Source of the DNA: Nematopogon swammerdamellus
Lineage: Eukaryota > Arthropoda > Insecta > Lepidoptera > Adelidae
Assembly (NCBI GenBank): GCA_946902875.1
Contig: OX336340.1
Location: 22,769,566-22,833,565 of the forward strand
Direction: 5' to 3'
Length of the DNA: 64,000 bases
Both the position numbers and the translations under genes were made by a program. The notes under the pieces were generated by a model, which made no database searches, was not told the origin of the DNA, and saw only the letters and a program-made list of their open reading frames with translations. Shown piece by piece: positions 10,700 through 23,113 of the stretch (the stretch's first letter is position 1; each line of letters starts with the position of its first letter).

Positions 10700-11600
10700 T
10701 GTTATTGCTAAAAATGTGCAAACAATGAAACAATGCCCATTCTCAAGCGTTTGCAAAACTTCATTCCCACTGGCACAAAAATTACGCTCGCTCAATCTCT
10801 CTTATTGCCAATTCTAGATTATGCCGATGTGTGTTATCTTGACCTAAATGAGGATCTCCCCAACAAACTCGACCGTATTCTCAACTTGTGCATTCGCTAT
10901 ATTTTCGGATTGCGCAAGTATAACAATATATCTGAATATCGAGCTCGCCTTCAGTGGCTCGATGTTCGTGGTCGCAGGAACTCTCACGCCCTCTCTCTTC
11001 TCTACCGCACACTTAATGATCCAGCTGCTCCCAAATATTTGAGTGAACGATTTGAATTTCTTTCTTCTCACGGTCTGGCTTTAAGATCCGGCCCACTCAA
11101 GCTCGTTCTACACGGACTCTTTCACAGTACAAACAGCTCGCCTCTGGAATAATCTACCCGTGCATTTACGCTCCTCTACGTCTATGAATGTATTTAAGAT
11201 AAATTTAAACAAACTTCTCCTTTCCTTACCGAAGTAAATGCAATTTATAGTTATTAATTATATACATATGTTTACTCACCTTCTCTTACTCTCCTGTCAT
11301 TCAGTTGATTGGGTTGCACAACGGTACCACCGATTAATGTACATAATAATATGTAAGTTTATTACATACATATATATTATATATGCTTATTAAAGTATTT
11401 ATGTAGTATTCGTATGAAGTTTATCATACATATTTCTTTACAGTCTAACACATTGCCACAAATTATTCTTGTTCGCCTGCGTGTACTTTTCCCACATCCC
11501 AAAGGTATAATAGAATGCCTCGCGGCATTAAGCTCGCCTGTTGTGCCTAATTTTTATAAATTGGTGTTCAATAAAGAATATATATACACACATTCCCCCC
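10700..11600 (+). pseudogene. Jockey-like LINE, 3' end of ORF2 plus 3' UTR
   Basis: 10733-11150 codes the post-RT thumb region: ITLAQSLLLPILDYADVCYL, DRILNLCIRYIFGLRKY and LYRTLNDPAAPKYLSERF. A -1 shift near 11125 moves into a frame with QTARLWNNLPVHLRSSTSMN that stops at 11237, the usual end for this family. The 3' UTR runs to an AATAAAG at about 11570. It is 5'-truncated and contains one frameshift, so it is dead. It directly abuts the next LINE. Confidence 0.75.
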
Positions 11601-11614
11601 ACTTGTTCTCCTAG

Positions 11615-14052
11615 GTTTCTAAAGCTATTTCTCAAAGACGAAACAGGCAAGTCTCCTAAAAATAATGATACCAATATAGAATTAAAAATAGGAGACGACA
11701 TTATAAATGATAGCTCAAGTGTTGCAAATTACTTTAATAAATATTTTTCTACTATTGCTCAGGAAACAACGAAAAACATCAAAGCTAGTTCTGAAGCTGC
11801 ATCACAATATCTAGTAAGTTATACTCCACGAAATATTAAAACAATCACTTTCAAACCAGTCTCACATTGTGAAATAAAAAAAATCATTAGAGATCTTAAA
11901 TCCAAAAATTCCCAAGACCTGTGGAATATTTCACCTAAACTAATGAAGTCATTAAGTTATTGTATTATAAATCCATTAATTACCGTTATAAATCAATGTT
12001 TTGAAGAGGGTACATTCCCTGATTTACTTAAAATAGCTAGGTTAGTACCGTTGTTTAAAAAAGGATGTCATAATACTATTGAAAACTATCGTCCTGTGTC
12101 TTTGCTTCCTGTTTTTAGTAAAGTATTTGAGAAGGCTATAGAAAAAAGGCTAATTAATTTGTTTAATGAAAATAACATACTAAACTATAAACAATTTGGA
12201 TTCCGCAAGGGCAGGTCAACGGGAGATGCCATTGCATCAATGATAAAAGCTGTAATTGAATCATTAGATAATTCTAATCACACATACGGCATCTTCTGTG
12301 ACCTGTCTAAGGCGTTTGACTGTGTTAGTCATGATATAATCTTAATGAAATTGGAACATTATGGTGTGAGGGATAAAGAGTTGCGCCTTTGTAAATCATA
12401 TTTAAGTAACAGAAAGCAGGTTTGTGATGTTAATGGCAATAAGTCAGAAGTAGAATCGATTTCTATGGGGGTTCCTCAAGGCTCCATACTGGGACCATTA
12501 CTTTTTTAAATTTATGTTAATGATATATCTACTTGCATTAAAGATGATATTGAGCTAATAATGTTTGCCGATGATATATCAGTAGTTTTGAAAAACAAAA
12601 ACGTTACTGAATTACGTGAGTTCTTTATAGATGCAATACAATCATTAAAGATGTGGTTTGACTCTAATAACCTTTTGCTCAATGTAAATAAAACAAATGT
12701 TATGCACTTTGCACTTGGAACTCACAGACGTATTGTTAACCAAGAAATTGCCAAAACTGCAGAAGAACTCACATTGAACATATCCAAAGAAATAACCTTT
12801 TTAGGTGTAATATTTGACCGCACCTTAACTTGGAAACCTCACATAGATGCGCTTGCTGGTAAGCTAAGTGCAGCTTGTTATGCCATTAAAAAAATTAAAG
12901 AACTATGTGGTATGCAAGCTGCTAAAACTGTCTATTATGCTTACTTCGATAGTCTTATGTCTTACAGCTTTTATTTTGGGGAAATGCAGCGGAATCTAGC
13001 AGAATATTTGTTCTTCAAAAAAGAGCATTGCGTTGTGTACTCAGTATGAAAGCCAGGGACTCTTGTAGAAATGTATTTCATAAAGTAGGAATCATGACAT
13101 TACCCAGTGTTTATATTTATCAAAATATCTGCTATGCTAGGAAGTATATGCAGAACGCTACTCTTCATTCCGGTATTCACCAGCATGACACTAGAAGTAA
13201 AAATAATATTCAAATTACGAAGCACAGATCATCTAAAATGTCTAAAAGTTTTGTTTGTAATAGTATTAGATTATATAATAAAATACCCGAAGAGGTAAAA
13301 AATCTTAATGATCCTTTGTTTAAGAAACACTTAAAATCTACCCTTGCAAAGAAAGCCTACTACAGTGTAAAGGAGGCCTTAGCTGAAAAAATCATATCTT
13401 GAGTTTCTGACTGCATAATTAGTTAATACTTGACTAGGTACCATTTGTACCTCAATAATTATATTAACCCATATTGACAACTTGATACCTACTTCAAGTA
13501 TGATAATATTTTATTATATATAAACATATATATATTAATATTTTTTGGTTTTTGACAATTGTATTTTTTACAATCAATATTAACTCTTGACTAGGTACCA
13601 TTAGTACCTCAACTTTATTAACCCATTGACAACTTGATACTTCAAGTATCTTAGATATTCATATATTTTTATTTTTTATTTTTGACAATACAATTATACT
13701 ACATTGTAGTTTAATATACTAACATAGTTATGTTGATACAAATTACGTATAAAAGTTTGACAAAGGCTCTTTACACCTGATTCACTTAATTAATAAGTCT
13801 TTGTAGTCAGAACTCTCAGCAAAATTGTTAATCTTGCTCTCAAGCTGTGTTTTAGATAGACTATGGGCGGTGTTATTATGTGGCTAGTCACTAAATTCTT
13901 GTAAAAATATGTTTAAAAAATACCCTGCGAAGTTTCTTGTCGGTTCTTCTTCGTGGGTGTAATCGAACCGGATGGAACAAATTGTGACAAGTTCGAGAGC
14001 AGTCTAACTGCCATATGAATGATCAATAAACAATACAATACAACAATACAAT
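11615..14052 (+). pseudogene. 5'-truncated CR1/Jockey-type LINE (copy 2)
   Basis: It is a relative of the full-length LINE at 40798-46964. The start corresponds to the connector before the RT (IKDETGKS-like). RT motifs follow: [57 protein letters not shown] and MFADDISVV. The frame is broken by a TAA at 12507-12509, where the family has a sense codon, and by a one-base shift near 12970, after which the frame continues to the stop at 13402. The 3' UTR ends in ATACAATACAACAATACAAT at about 14050. Confidence 0.85.
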
Positions 14053-14259
14053 ACTGTTAGAGCTATAAATTACATTTATAGTTTGCGGGAAAAAAAGTAT
14101 TTTTGTTTTAGCACGGTATAAGTAACTATTTAGTAATCTGTGACGGTACCCTGATTATGCTAGCCTGACTCGCTCCTGCTGACCTGACCGGTTTTTTTAA
14201 CTACATAAAAATCTGCGTTCGTGGCGAATTTGAGATCTTTGAGATTTGTACTAACTCGT

Positions 14260-15085
14260 ATTATCACTGGTATAAAGTTAAAATTCTACAAACATGTTGA
14301 CTTGAGATTCTGACTGCATACGAATTTAGAATTTTGACATAGTACAACCTGTACCTTAATTTATACTGCTGACTGACGCATGCTAAATATTAATTTGGCT
14401 AATTGATACATTAAGTATCAAATTTATTTATTTATTTTAAATAAAAAACAATTTTGACATTGTACTACAATGTGGTATGAATATTTGTAATTGACATGAC
14501 TTGATACGATATTTATCAACAATTTCTGACAAAGGCTCTATACACCTGATTTTATTTATACTTTAACTTTTTATTTTATGTGACCAGAATTATCAAGCTT
14601 AAATTATAGTTTATTGTATAATTTCATCCATAGGTAGGTAACCTACGCTTGGACATGTCGAAAATTCCGCCAGTTCTAAATTCAATGCGAAGAAGAACTG
14701 ACAAACAAACTTCGCAAGTCACAATGTTTTGTTAGTACCTTATAAGTATTATATTAAAGTAATTTCCAATAATTAATCCATACTACCGCTTACAAGAACA
14801 TTAATATTTACAGCATAAACATAAATACTCAAGAATCTGACCACACTGCCTATTTATAGAGCTATTCTAGCTCTCAAACTGTATCTTAAAACTGTAAGCT
14901 GTGCCTATTTTGTAGCTAGTCACAATCATGTCTTGTAATTGAAGACGTTGAAAAAGAAAACCCTGCGGAGTTTCTTGCCGGTTCTTCTTTGTGGGTGTAA
15001 TCGAATCAGTTTGTAAAAACTAAACAGGACAAATTCAAGCGTAGTGTACTAACTACCATACGAATGATGAATAAAGAAGAATAAA
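14260..15085 (+). mobile_element. LINE 3' UTR copy, interrupted by another LINE tail
   Basis: 14260-14605 and 14858-15085 are the inverse of 20575-20110 and 16850-16672. They are therefore a 5'-truncated 3' UTR of the LINE family found in minus orientation at 16672-22625. It shows TTTCTTGCCGGTTCTTCTTT followed by an AATAAAGAAGAATAAAG tail. No coding sequence is left. Confidence 0.7.
14606..14857 (-). mobile_element. Nested LINE 3' tail (family of 40798-46964)
   Basis: This is nearly identical to 3706-3955 and 40805-41050: TTTATTGTATAATTTCATCC, CCTACGCTTGGACATGTCG, CAAACAAACTTCGCAAGTCA. It is only 250 bp of 3' UTR, inserted into the LINE 3' UTR on the other strand. The uninterrupted host sequence can be read at 20150-20180. 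Confidence 0.75.
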
Positions 15086-16380
15086 GAAAGATTAATTATT
15101 TCACTAGAATTCATCTTTTAACTCGGCCTACACAATAAGCTTACTAGCAATTTGTTAGCATTGTCTCAGGACAATCCGGTTTGGTCCTGAGTGGACCACT
15201 AAACACTAGATAGACACAGGAGCACCTAAACGTTTTAAAAGTTCTTTGTGCTTATTTTTTTACAACAGCTGATTCGACATTATATCACAGTCTACTGCGA
15301 TTCCGATTAGCGGTTAACATCAACGCATGATTAAGTTTTTGACGACCGAATTTCCAACTAACCGGCCGTTAATCAAATGGCTAACGCCTCTTTTGGCAAC
15401 CGGCCCTAAGTCGACAACATGAATTATTTTCCCCTATTCAATGTCACCGGTTGACTTTACAATATATGTACAGTACATCTCACTTATCTCACTTATATAA
15501 TATATAATATAATCTCACATAAATGCGAAAGTATATTTGTTTGTTTGTTCCTCTTTCACGGCTGAACGGCTGGACGGATATTGACGAAACTTCGTAAAGA
15601 GTAGCGTATAAAGTGGTCAAGTTCGAGTCGAGCTCGCGTAAAGAGGGTTCCCTACCATTCCGTTTTCTGTGAGAACTAGAAGGCTTTGGATTTTCGTTTA
15701 GGTTTTCCTGTAAATTAAGTGTACATCACATAGTAAAAAAAAATCCAAAAAAACTTGGTCAAGTTCAAGTGGAGCTTGCGTAAAGAGGAGGAGAGGAATG
15801 GTAGAGGGGGGAGGGAGTTTGTTTATTGTCAGGAAAATGTTATGTTGAAAGGGAGAGAGGGAGAGAGAGAATATAAGAGATCGTTTATTTCAGTTTAAAT
15901 CGGATTTGCTGTTAAGTTGAGTCTACAGCGAGCGAAGCCGCTGGCAAAAGCTATAACTTATCACTTTACAGGGAATGTTTTTTTTTTCTATTAATACCGA
16001 AAACTAAATAAACTCTTTTACTGTTTCATGTACTTACAATAACACTTTATTTATATTGGTATTGGCGCGAGAAGGTCTACAGAAAAATGTAACGAATACT
16101 TACGTAATTTTCTCTACAAGACAATTTCCAACTAATGATAGTTACCGAAGAAACAGAAACAGCTGGAGTCCATGTAAATGACAGTTATTTGTTAAAGAAA
16201 GTTATAGCTAACCTGACATGTTTTCATATTCCTGGAAATGTAGAGTAGCTCGATAATTATTATATTATATCCCAATGTTTAAACACGAAATGGGACTAAG
16301 TATTATCGAACGCAGTTTTTTCTAATACTATTATAATAATGAAGACTTATTACCAGACTGCGCGAAGCAAAAAGGAGGGT
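15086..16380. other. Non-coding, with dispersed repeat 15490-15955
   Basis: 15490-15955 runs from AATGCGAAAGTATATTTG through CTGAACGGCTGGACGGATAT to GAGCGAAGCCGCTGGCAAAA, the same ends as the families at 6107 and 19470. 15086-15489 and 15956-16380 show no gene or repeat I recognise. Confidence 0.5.
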
Positions 16381-16384
16381 TATG

Positions 16385-16655
16385 TTTTTAGGTTTCCGTA
16401 TCCCGTACGGAAGCCTATTACTAGTCTGTACGTCCGTCCGTCTGTCCGAGGGCTGTATCTCTTGAACCGTAATAGGAAGCCCGTTGAAATTTTCACAGAA
16501 TATGTGTTATTATGGCGGATATAAGAACAAATAATAAAAAATAGAAAAAGTAAAAAATTAAGGGGGGTTCCCATACAATAAACGTGTTTTTTTTTATGTT
16601 CTTTTTTTTGGTGCGGAAACCTCGGTGCGCGAGTCCGACCTCCACTTGGCCTGTT
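16385..16655 (+). repeat. Dispersed 'GGTTCCGTA' family repeat
   Basis: It starts AGGTTTCCGTATCCCGTACG and continues GGGCTGTATCTCTTGAACCG and TTTCACAGAATATGTGTTAT. It ends with GAAACCTCGGTGCGCGAGTC, a CACTTGGCC phrase and a T-run. Related copies lie at 27355-28010, 28078, 32174, 33289 (inverted), 37706, 55203 (inverted), 58091 and 59215. No protein is encoded. Confidence 0.75.
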
Positions 16656-16671
16656 TTTGAGTGCATGTATG

Positions 16672-16856
16672 TATGTATTCTTTATTCTTTATTCTTTATT
16701 CATCATTCGTATGGTAGTACACTACGCTTGAATTTGTCCTGTTAGTTTTTAGTTTTTACAATCCGGTTCGATTACACCCACAAAGAAGAGCCGGCAAGAA
16801 ACTTCGCAGGGTTCTTTTTTTAACGTCTTCAATTACAATACATTGTGACTAGCTAC
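16672..16856 (-). mobile_element. LINE 3' terminus, separated from its body by a TIR element
   Basis: The 3' UTR and tail (TATTCTTTATTCTTTATTC on the plus strand) belong to the minus-strand LINE whose remainder begins at 20107. The two halves are contiguous when compared with the uninterrupted copy at 14880-15080. Confidence 0.7.
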
Positions 16857-17710
16857 ATAGTAGGGAGGCCAAGTGAATAAAAAAATATTTTCGTAGGACT
16901 GAACAGGTTTATACCGACTACTGGTATCGTTGGAATCAGCCTGACCTCCTGAGTACGGAACTGCCGGTAGTCGCTCTGTAAAGTGGTGGAATAAGTAGTT
17001 ATGACGTCACAAAGATGGCGGCCCAAAAAACCAAATTTGTCAATTATATCAGTAAGTACTTAACGGATTTCAATAAATCTGGTATCATGCGATAGCTATT
17101 TAAATGTTCATAAAATGTGTCTTACATGTAAGTTTGTATGTGTGAATTTCAAGCTATAATTTCAAAAAAACTTTTTTTCGAGCATGCTTATTTTACTTTT
17201 TTACTAAATAATATTATTAATTACAACAATTAAAATAACACTAAAGTTTTAAAATGTTCCGTACTTCTTCACCTATATTACAAAATTTGAAAATTGGAAA
17301 TCGCATTAAAACTTTTTAAATTGTAGCCGTTTTTGTACATGCGGGTGCGCGATGACATCGCCCGGCGTGCGCGTCGAGAATTACGCGAATTACGGGAATA
17401 AACGAAAAAAATGTCTGGATAGCTATTTAAATGATTCACAAAATGTGTATACATATAACTGTGTAAATTATATACTTAAAAAGATATTTACAAAAAAATA
17501 TATACATTGAATGTTTTTATTATTTTTAAAGTTACGAAATAATTTTCACCACATAAATAATACTACTTTGAACAAAATATTGCTGTGATCTTTACCTATA
17601 TTTACAATTTAAAATTATAGAATTCTCGTGAAAAACAAGAAAGTTATCGCTATTTTACTGAAAGGCGCCGCGCCGAGTGTCGCAACAAACACGGCTACTA
17701 AATTTACTTC

Positions 17711-17990
17711 TTAAAAATATTTTACCTGATTCATGTACATAATATATCCCGAGGTATATCCTTCAGTCAGCCAGCGTGTAAGCGTTAACTGCTGGACATA
17801 CGCCTCTCCAATTTTCCTCCAGTCCTTCCGGCCTTCAGCGATACGGAACCACTGCTTTCCGCTGACGTACTTGATGTCGTCGTCCCACCTGGCGGGTGGT
17901 CTTCCCACACTCCGTTTTCCTGTCCACGGCCGCCAGTGTAGGACAGGATACGGTTACTCCAACGGTCTATCCTTATCCTTATAGGTATAT
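17711..17990 (-). pseudogene. LINE C-terminal fragment (GRPPARWxDDI motif)
   Basis: On the minus strand this reads MGRPPARWDDDIKYVSGKQW followed by [20 protein letters not shown]. This is the C-terminal segment of RTE-like elements, comparable to 9008-9050 but from a different subfamily. It is only about 100 codons, 5'-truncated, and lies inside the long-TIR element. Confidence 0.65.
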
Positions 17991-18329
17991 CCTTAAACAT
18001 ACCTAAATAAAATTAAACGCCAAATCTGGAGATAAGTATATGTATTGTCTTATTAATACATACATATTTATATCTATTTTACGCATACTGAATTAGAAAA
18101 AAATCAAAGGTCTGTTTTTGCGGCAAATTAGTATCTGTCAGAATTAAACTCATTAAAGCATATCACACCAACATAGCAAACGTCTTCCATACACTTCTGA
18201 TTTCGGTCAGCGCAAACACAACGTGATGTCCTACAACCAGTGTTGCAACTGCAATAGTATCGTTCAATGATCTCCCACGCCCATTGAAAATATTATAATA
18301 TTGTCATACGTGTGTGTTACAAGTGACGT

Positions 18330-19051
18330 CAGTTCATATTTTGTGACCTTTTGCAAAGCCTGCATCCGCTTGTTTTAATAACTCATCAAAAGCCTTGTCG
18401 TACAAAGAGCTTTCATCGCGATTCTCCGTTTTGTGCATCTGTAAGTTCCTTCTTCAAACATTAATAATGGTATTTTATATCGGCAGCAGTAGGATGTGCA
18501 GTGCCTAGTCGACAATTAATCTCCCTATTACTTAGGGCAATTCCACGAATTTGCTCCGCTACGTTCTGATATTGGACTTGAACAATTTTTTCTTCTGTTT
18601 TATTATTTGATTTCTCTATTTTTGACAGAGTATACACATATCCATATTCATTATCACGCCAACATTACTCCTCGATAACCGTTTATTAGACTCTTGACCA
18701 TCCTGTAAGATATTCTCTAATTAATGTTCGAAGAACCTCGAACTACGATGTTTTAGCATTGGTGTGGTTTAGGTAGGTAGGTAATAGACGAACTTGACGA
18801 GGAACACAACATCCAACTAAATAACTTTTGTTGTGGTTTATAATTGAATAGTACGTAGTATTTTCATCTCCAACAAAGGATTTTCCATGTTGGAGAAACC
18901 GATTTTCAATACGTTTGATATTTGCGTTGCTTGTAAATGAAGCATAACACATTGTGTGCCATTTCGCTTTATCTACGAGATCATCAATTTTGTGTCCTGA
19001 ATTTTTCAAATAGGTAATAATTTTTTCCATCAAAACATAAATAGACAGCAC
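18330..19051 (-). pseudogene. Decayed ORF with Cys/His pairs, function unknown
   Basis: One frame at 18743-19051 (102 aa) reads ITYLKNSGHKIDDLVDKAKW, then HTMCYASFT. Further along the minus strand other frames give MDMCILCQK (about 18650), then QNVAEQIRGIALSNREINCR and DIKYHY-stop-CLKKEL (about 18480). The order of a W-H-x2-C, a C-x2-C and a Y-H-x-x-C motif suggests a zinc-binding protein. I recall similar unnamed proteins in TE-rich invertebrate genomes but cannot name a family. Stops and frameshifts show it is dead. It may be cargo or former coding sequence of the surrounding TIR element. Confidence 0.4.
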
Positions 19052-19349
19052 AAAGATTTAGACAGACAGACAGGAACATATCATACATGACATGCGTGGT
19101 AAGCATTAAAACAGAACAAAAACCAGTGTTAGTCTTCATTACGTTTATGCTTTTTACTGAACCATTAAATAAAATTAAAAATTAAATTAAATTCAAATCA
19201 AAAGTAAATGTTGCATCACCATTAAACGTTTTTCATAATACTCATGTTTAATAATTATTATTATATACGCAGTACCAATTTTATTTACTGAACAATATTA
19301 ATAATTGGATCATGCATCTTTTGTCTAGCCAGAGGAATTTTTAATAAGT

Positions 19350-19480
19350 TTTAATAAGTCCTATGCCAGTTACGCTATGTCCGCACGCCGAAATAAAGGT
19401 ACGGTAGCGGGCTTACTTATTATGTTCTTTTTAAATACGAATTTCACGCGAGCGAAGCCGCGGGCAAAGCTAGTCGTTAA
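19350..19480 (+). repeat. Dispersed lepidopteran-type repeat end
   Basis: It contains CCGAAATAAAGGTACGGTAG followed by ACGAATTTCACGCGAGCGAA and GCCGCGGGCAAAGCTAGT. This is the inverse of 6107-6215. Such 'GCGAAGCCGCGGGCAAA' ends are common in moth and butterfly genomes (from memory, family unverified). Confidence 0.55.
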
Positions 19481-20106
19481 TAAAATTGAAAGCTCACTCA
19501 CCGCCAAGTCTTGCAAATAAGTCAGAAAATCACAGTCCAGAATTTTTTTCGTTTATTCCCGTAATTTGCGTAATTCTCGACGCTCGCGCCGGGCGATGTC
19601 ATCGCGCACCCGCATGTACAAAAACGGCTACAATTTAATAAGTTTTAATGCGATTTCCAATTTTCAAATTTTGTAGTATAGCTGAAAAGGTACGGAATAT
19701 TTTAAAACTTCAGTGTTATTTTAATTGCTGTAATTAATAATATTATTTAGTAAAAAAGTAAAATATGCATGCTCGAAAAAAAAGTTTTTTTGAAAATATA
19801 GCTTGAAATTCACACAAACAAACTTACATGTAAGACACATTTTGTGACTCCTTTAAATAGCTATCGCATGATACCAGATTTATTGAAATACGTTAAGTAC
19901 TTACTGAGATAATGGACAAATTTGGTGTTTTGGGCCGCCATCTTTGTGACGTCATAACTTCTTGTTCCACCACTTTAGAGAGCGACTACCGGCAGTTCCG
20001 TACTCAGGAGATCATGCTGATTCCAACGATACCAGTAGTCGGTATAAACCTGTTCAGTCCTACGAAAATCGTTATTTGACGACTTTATTTAAATTGGCCT
20101 CTCTAC

Positions 20107-22625
20107 TAACACAATAGACACCGCTTACAGTGTTAAGATATAGTTTGAGAGCTAGAATAACTATAATTTAAGCTTGATAATTCTGACCACATAAAATCAA
20201 AAGTTAAAGTAAAAGTATAGATAAAATCAGGTGTATAGAGCCTTTGTCAGAAATTGTTGATACATATCGTATCAAGTCATGTCAGTTATAAATATTCATA
20301 CCACATTGTAGTACAATGTCAAAAAATAAAATAAATAAATTTGATACTTAATGTATCAATTAGTCAAAGTAATATTTTAGTATGCGTGCTAAATAAACTT
20401 GATACTTAATGTATCAATTAGTCAAATTAATATTTAGCATGCGTCAGCAGTATAAATTAAGGTACAGGTTGTACCCTGTCAAAATTCAAAATTTGTATGC
20501 AGTCAGAATCTCAAGTGAACATGTTTGTAGCAATTTCAGTTTATACCAGTGATAATACGAGGTAGTACAAATCTCAAAGACCAAAAAGTAATGTGATGAA
20601 AAATATAAATCTGCGACAAATGTAACAGTTCATGACAGATACTATAGTTCCTTTTAAAAATATACGCCTAACATATAAAATATACAATGTTACCAATTGG
20701 AGCAGGCCAGTCTCCACGAACAGCACCCGTTCACGAGCATCACGCCAGGGCCAGCCATCGCTTCCCTCAACCATATTTTAGGGAGAGAGGCGACCCGGAC
20801 CAAGCGTCACCGTACGCAAAGACCTTAAAGCGATGCATTACTCCAGCGGCAACATGAAACTTCTACGATATGTTTGCATTTTGTTTTACATAATACCACT
20901 GCTTCTGTCACAAACTGCTACAGAGCCCCGATCACAAAGCAATATGAAGTTCTATAAACCTGTATACACATAATATGTACAGGTTCTGTTTATCCTGTTA
21001 TTACTTATACCACTCGTACTAGCACCGAGTACACTATGTTAACCTATACACGGTCAGCCTCAGAGTACAATATTTTGTCAGTTAGAGCTTCTTTTACATT
21101 ATAATAAGCTTTCTTTATAAGAATGGCTTTAATGCGTTTCTTAAAACATACATCATTAAGATTTTTTATTTCTAATGGTATTTTATTGTAAAATCGAATG
21201 CTATTACAAACAAAACTCTTGGACATTTTAGACGACCTGTGTTTTACAATTGTTATATCATTTTTATGTCTAGTTTCATGGTGATGTATATCAGACTGGA
21301 GAGTAGCATTTTGTATGTATTTCCTAGCATAGCAGATGTTTTGATACACATAAGCACTTGGTAGTGTCATAATTCCTATTTTACTAAATTCATTTCTACA
21401 AGAGTCCCTCGTTTTCATATTCAGTATACAACGCAATGCTCTTTTTTGCAGAACAAATACTCTGTTTACTTCAGCTGCAGTTCCCCAAAACAATAATCCA
21501 TATGACATGAGACTATCAAAGTAGGCAAAGTAAACAGTTTTTGCAGCTTGTACACCACACAATTATTTGATTTTTTTGATGGCATAACATGCTGAACTTA
21601 ATTTACCAGTAAGTGAGTCTATATGGGGCTTCCAGCTGAGAGTTTCATCAAATAGTACTCCCAAAAAGGTAATTTCTTTAGCAATATTTAGCGTTAGTTC
21701 TTCTGCAGTTTTAACAATTTCTTGGTTCGCCATGCGTCTTTGAGTTCCTAAAGCAAAATGCATTATGTTAGTTTTATTTACATTTAGTAGTAGATTGTTT
21801 GATTCAAACCAAGTTTTTAGAGATTGTATTACTGCTTTAAACGAATCGCACAAATCATTAATGCTTTTATTTTTTAGGACTACTGAGATGTCATCAGCAA
21901 ACATGATTAGTTCTATATCATCTGTAATACAACTGGAGATGTCGTTGACGTAGATCAAAAAGAGCAAAGGTCCAAGAATGGAGCCTTGAGGAACACCCAT
22001 AGAAATGGTTTCACAACTTGATTTTTCACCACTAACGTCACATATTTGCTGTCTGTTGCTTAAGTAGGATTTACAAATACTTAGCTCTATATCTCGCACG
22101 CCATAGTGATCAAGTTTATTTATAATTATTTCATGATTAACACAATCAAACGCCTTTGACAGATCACAGAATATGCCATACGTGTGATGTGTATGACTGT
22201 TTTATCATTGATGCAATAGCGTCACCAGTTGATCTGCCCTTGCGGAATCCATACTGTTTATAATTCAAGGTGTTATTTTCATTAAAAAATTCAATCAGCC
22301 TTTTTTCTATGGCTTTTTCAAACACTTTACTGAAAACAGGAGGCAAAGAGACAGGCCGATAATTTCCAATAGTACTATGACAAGCCTTTTTAAACAATGG
22401 TACCACCCTCGCTATTTTTAATATATCTGGGAATGTGCCCTCTGCAAAACATTGATTAATTACAGTAACTAATGGATCTATAATACTACAAGTTAATGAC
22501 TTCATTAGCTTGGGTGAAATATTCCATAGGTCCTGGGAACTTTTGGACTTTAAGTGACTAATAATATTATTAAGTTCTTCGTGTGTGACAGGCTTAAATT
22601 TTGCTGTTTGTCTACTACTGCTGTA
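20107..22625 (-). pseudogene. 5'-truncated CR1/Jockey-type LINE (copy 3)
   Basis: Minus-strand ORF2 remnant with [20 protein letters not shown] and GFRKGRSTGDAI (22164-22505), then [19 protein letters not shown] and MFADDISVV (21563-22099), and the C-terminal half at 21044-21562. Lesions are a deletion around 22165-22200 that removes the block-A neighbourhood, and a TAA at 21561-21563 in place of a sense codon. The 3' UTR runs from 21043 to 20107 and continues at 16856-16672 beyond the inserted TIR element. It is related to, but distinct from, the intact LINE at 40.8-47.0 kb. Confidence 0.85.
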
Positions 22626-23036
22626 TGTCTACCTACTTCTGTGTCATGCCCTGTAGCCTAAACGGCTTGCTATATTTCAACACAAGAGATGTCGTTGGAT
22701 CTCACTTGCGCGAGTGAAAATTCAAAAATTCAAAATGGTGGACGTTTGTCGCCATATTGTCAAACTTAGAAAATAGTTTTTCTGCAAACCCCGACTACGT
22801 TCAAACCCCACCATTCTCAAGAGTTCGAAAAGGGGATGTCAATTAAGGCCATAAAAAAATTTAAAAATTGTCTAAAAGGGCATAATTACGAGATTTCATT
22901 AAAATATTATTGTTGTAGAAATATGCTGTCTGTACCGGTTATGTACCATACCAAAAGTAAGCAAATTACCAAAAGTAGTAATTTAGTTCAAATAATGCAA
23001 AACCATATTCCGAATATATGTCCTTAATACGCGCCA

Positions 23037-23113
23037 GTGTTGGTTGACATTGGCATCAGCCAATGACAGCACAGCTTGCCGTGCTGTCAATGGCTGATGG
23101 GTAATGTTGCCCA
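23037..23113. repeat. Inverted repeat / hairpin
   Basis: CATCAGCCAATGACAGCAC and GTGCTGTCAATGGCTGATG are inverse complements with one mismatch, around an 8-nt loop. Pairing continues imperfectly outward (GTTGGTTGACATTGG versus GGTAATGTTGCCCAC), giving arms of about 34 bp. It could be a tiny MITE or structured RNA; there is no other evidence for either. Confidence 0.7.

Larger units (their letters stand above)
16857..20106. mobile_element. 3.25-kb element with about 560-bp terminal inverted repeats
   Basis: Left arm 16857-17420 and right arm 19540-20106 are inverted copies. They share the outer TAGTAG(G/A)GAGGCC, then TCGTAGGACTGAACAGG, GTATCGTTGGAATCA, CCGCCATCTTTGTGACGTCA and the inner GATGACATCGCCCGGCG. 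The element splits a LINE 3' UTR. The outermost TA on both sides could be a TA target duplication, giving GTAG(G/A)GAGGCC termini, but a 3-bp ACA duplication also fits. The interior holds a LINE tail, a decayed ORF and a dispersed repeat, with no recognisable transposase. Superfamily unknown. Confidence 0.75.
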
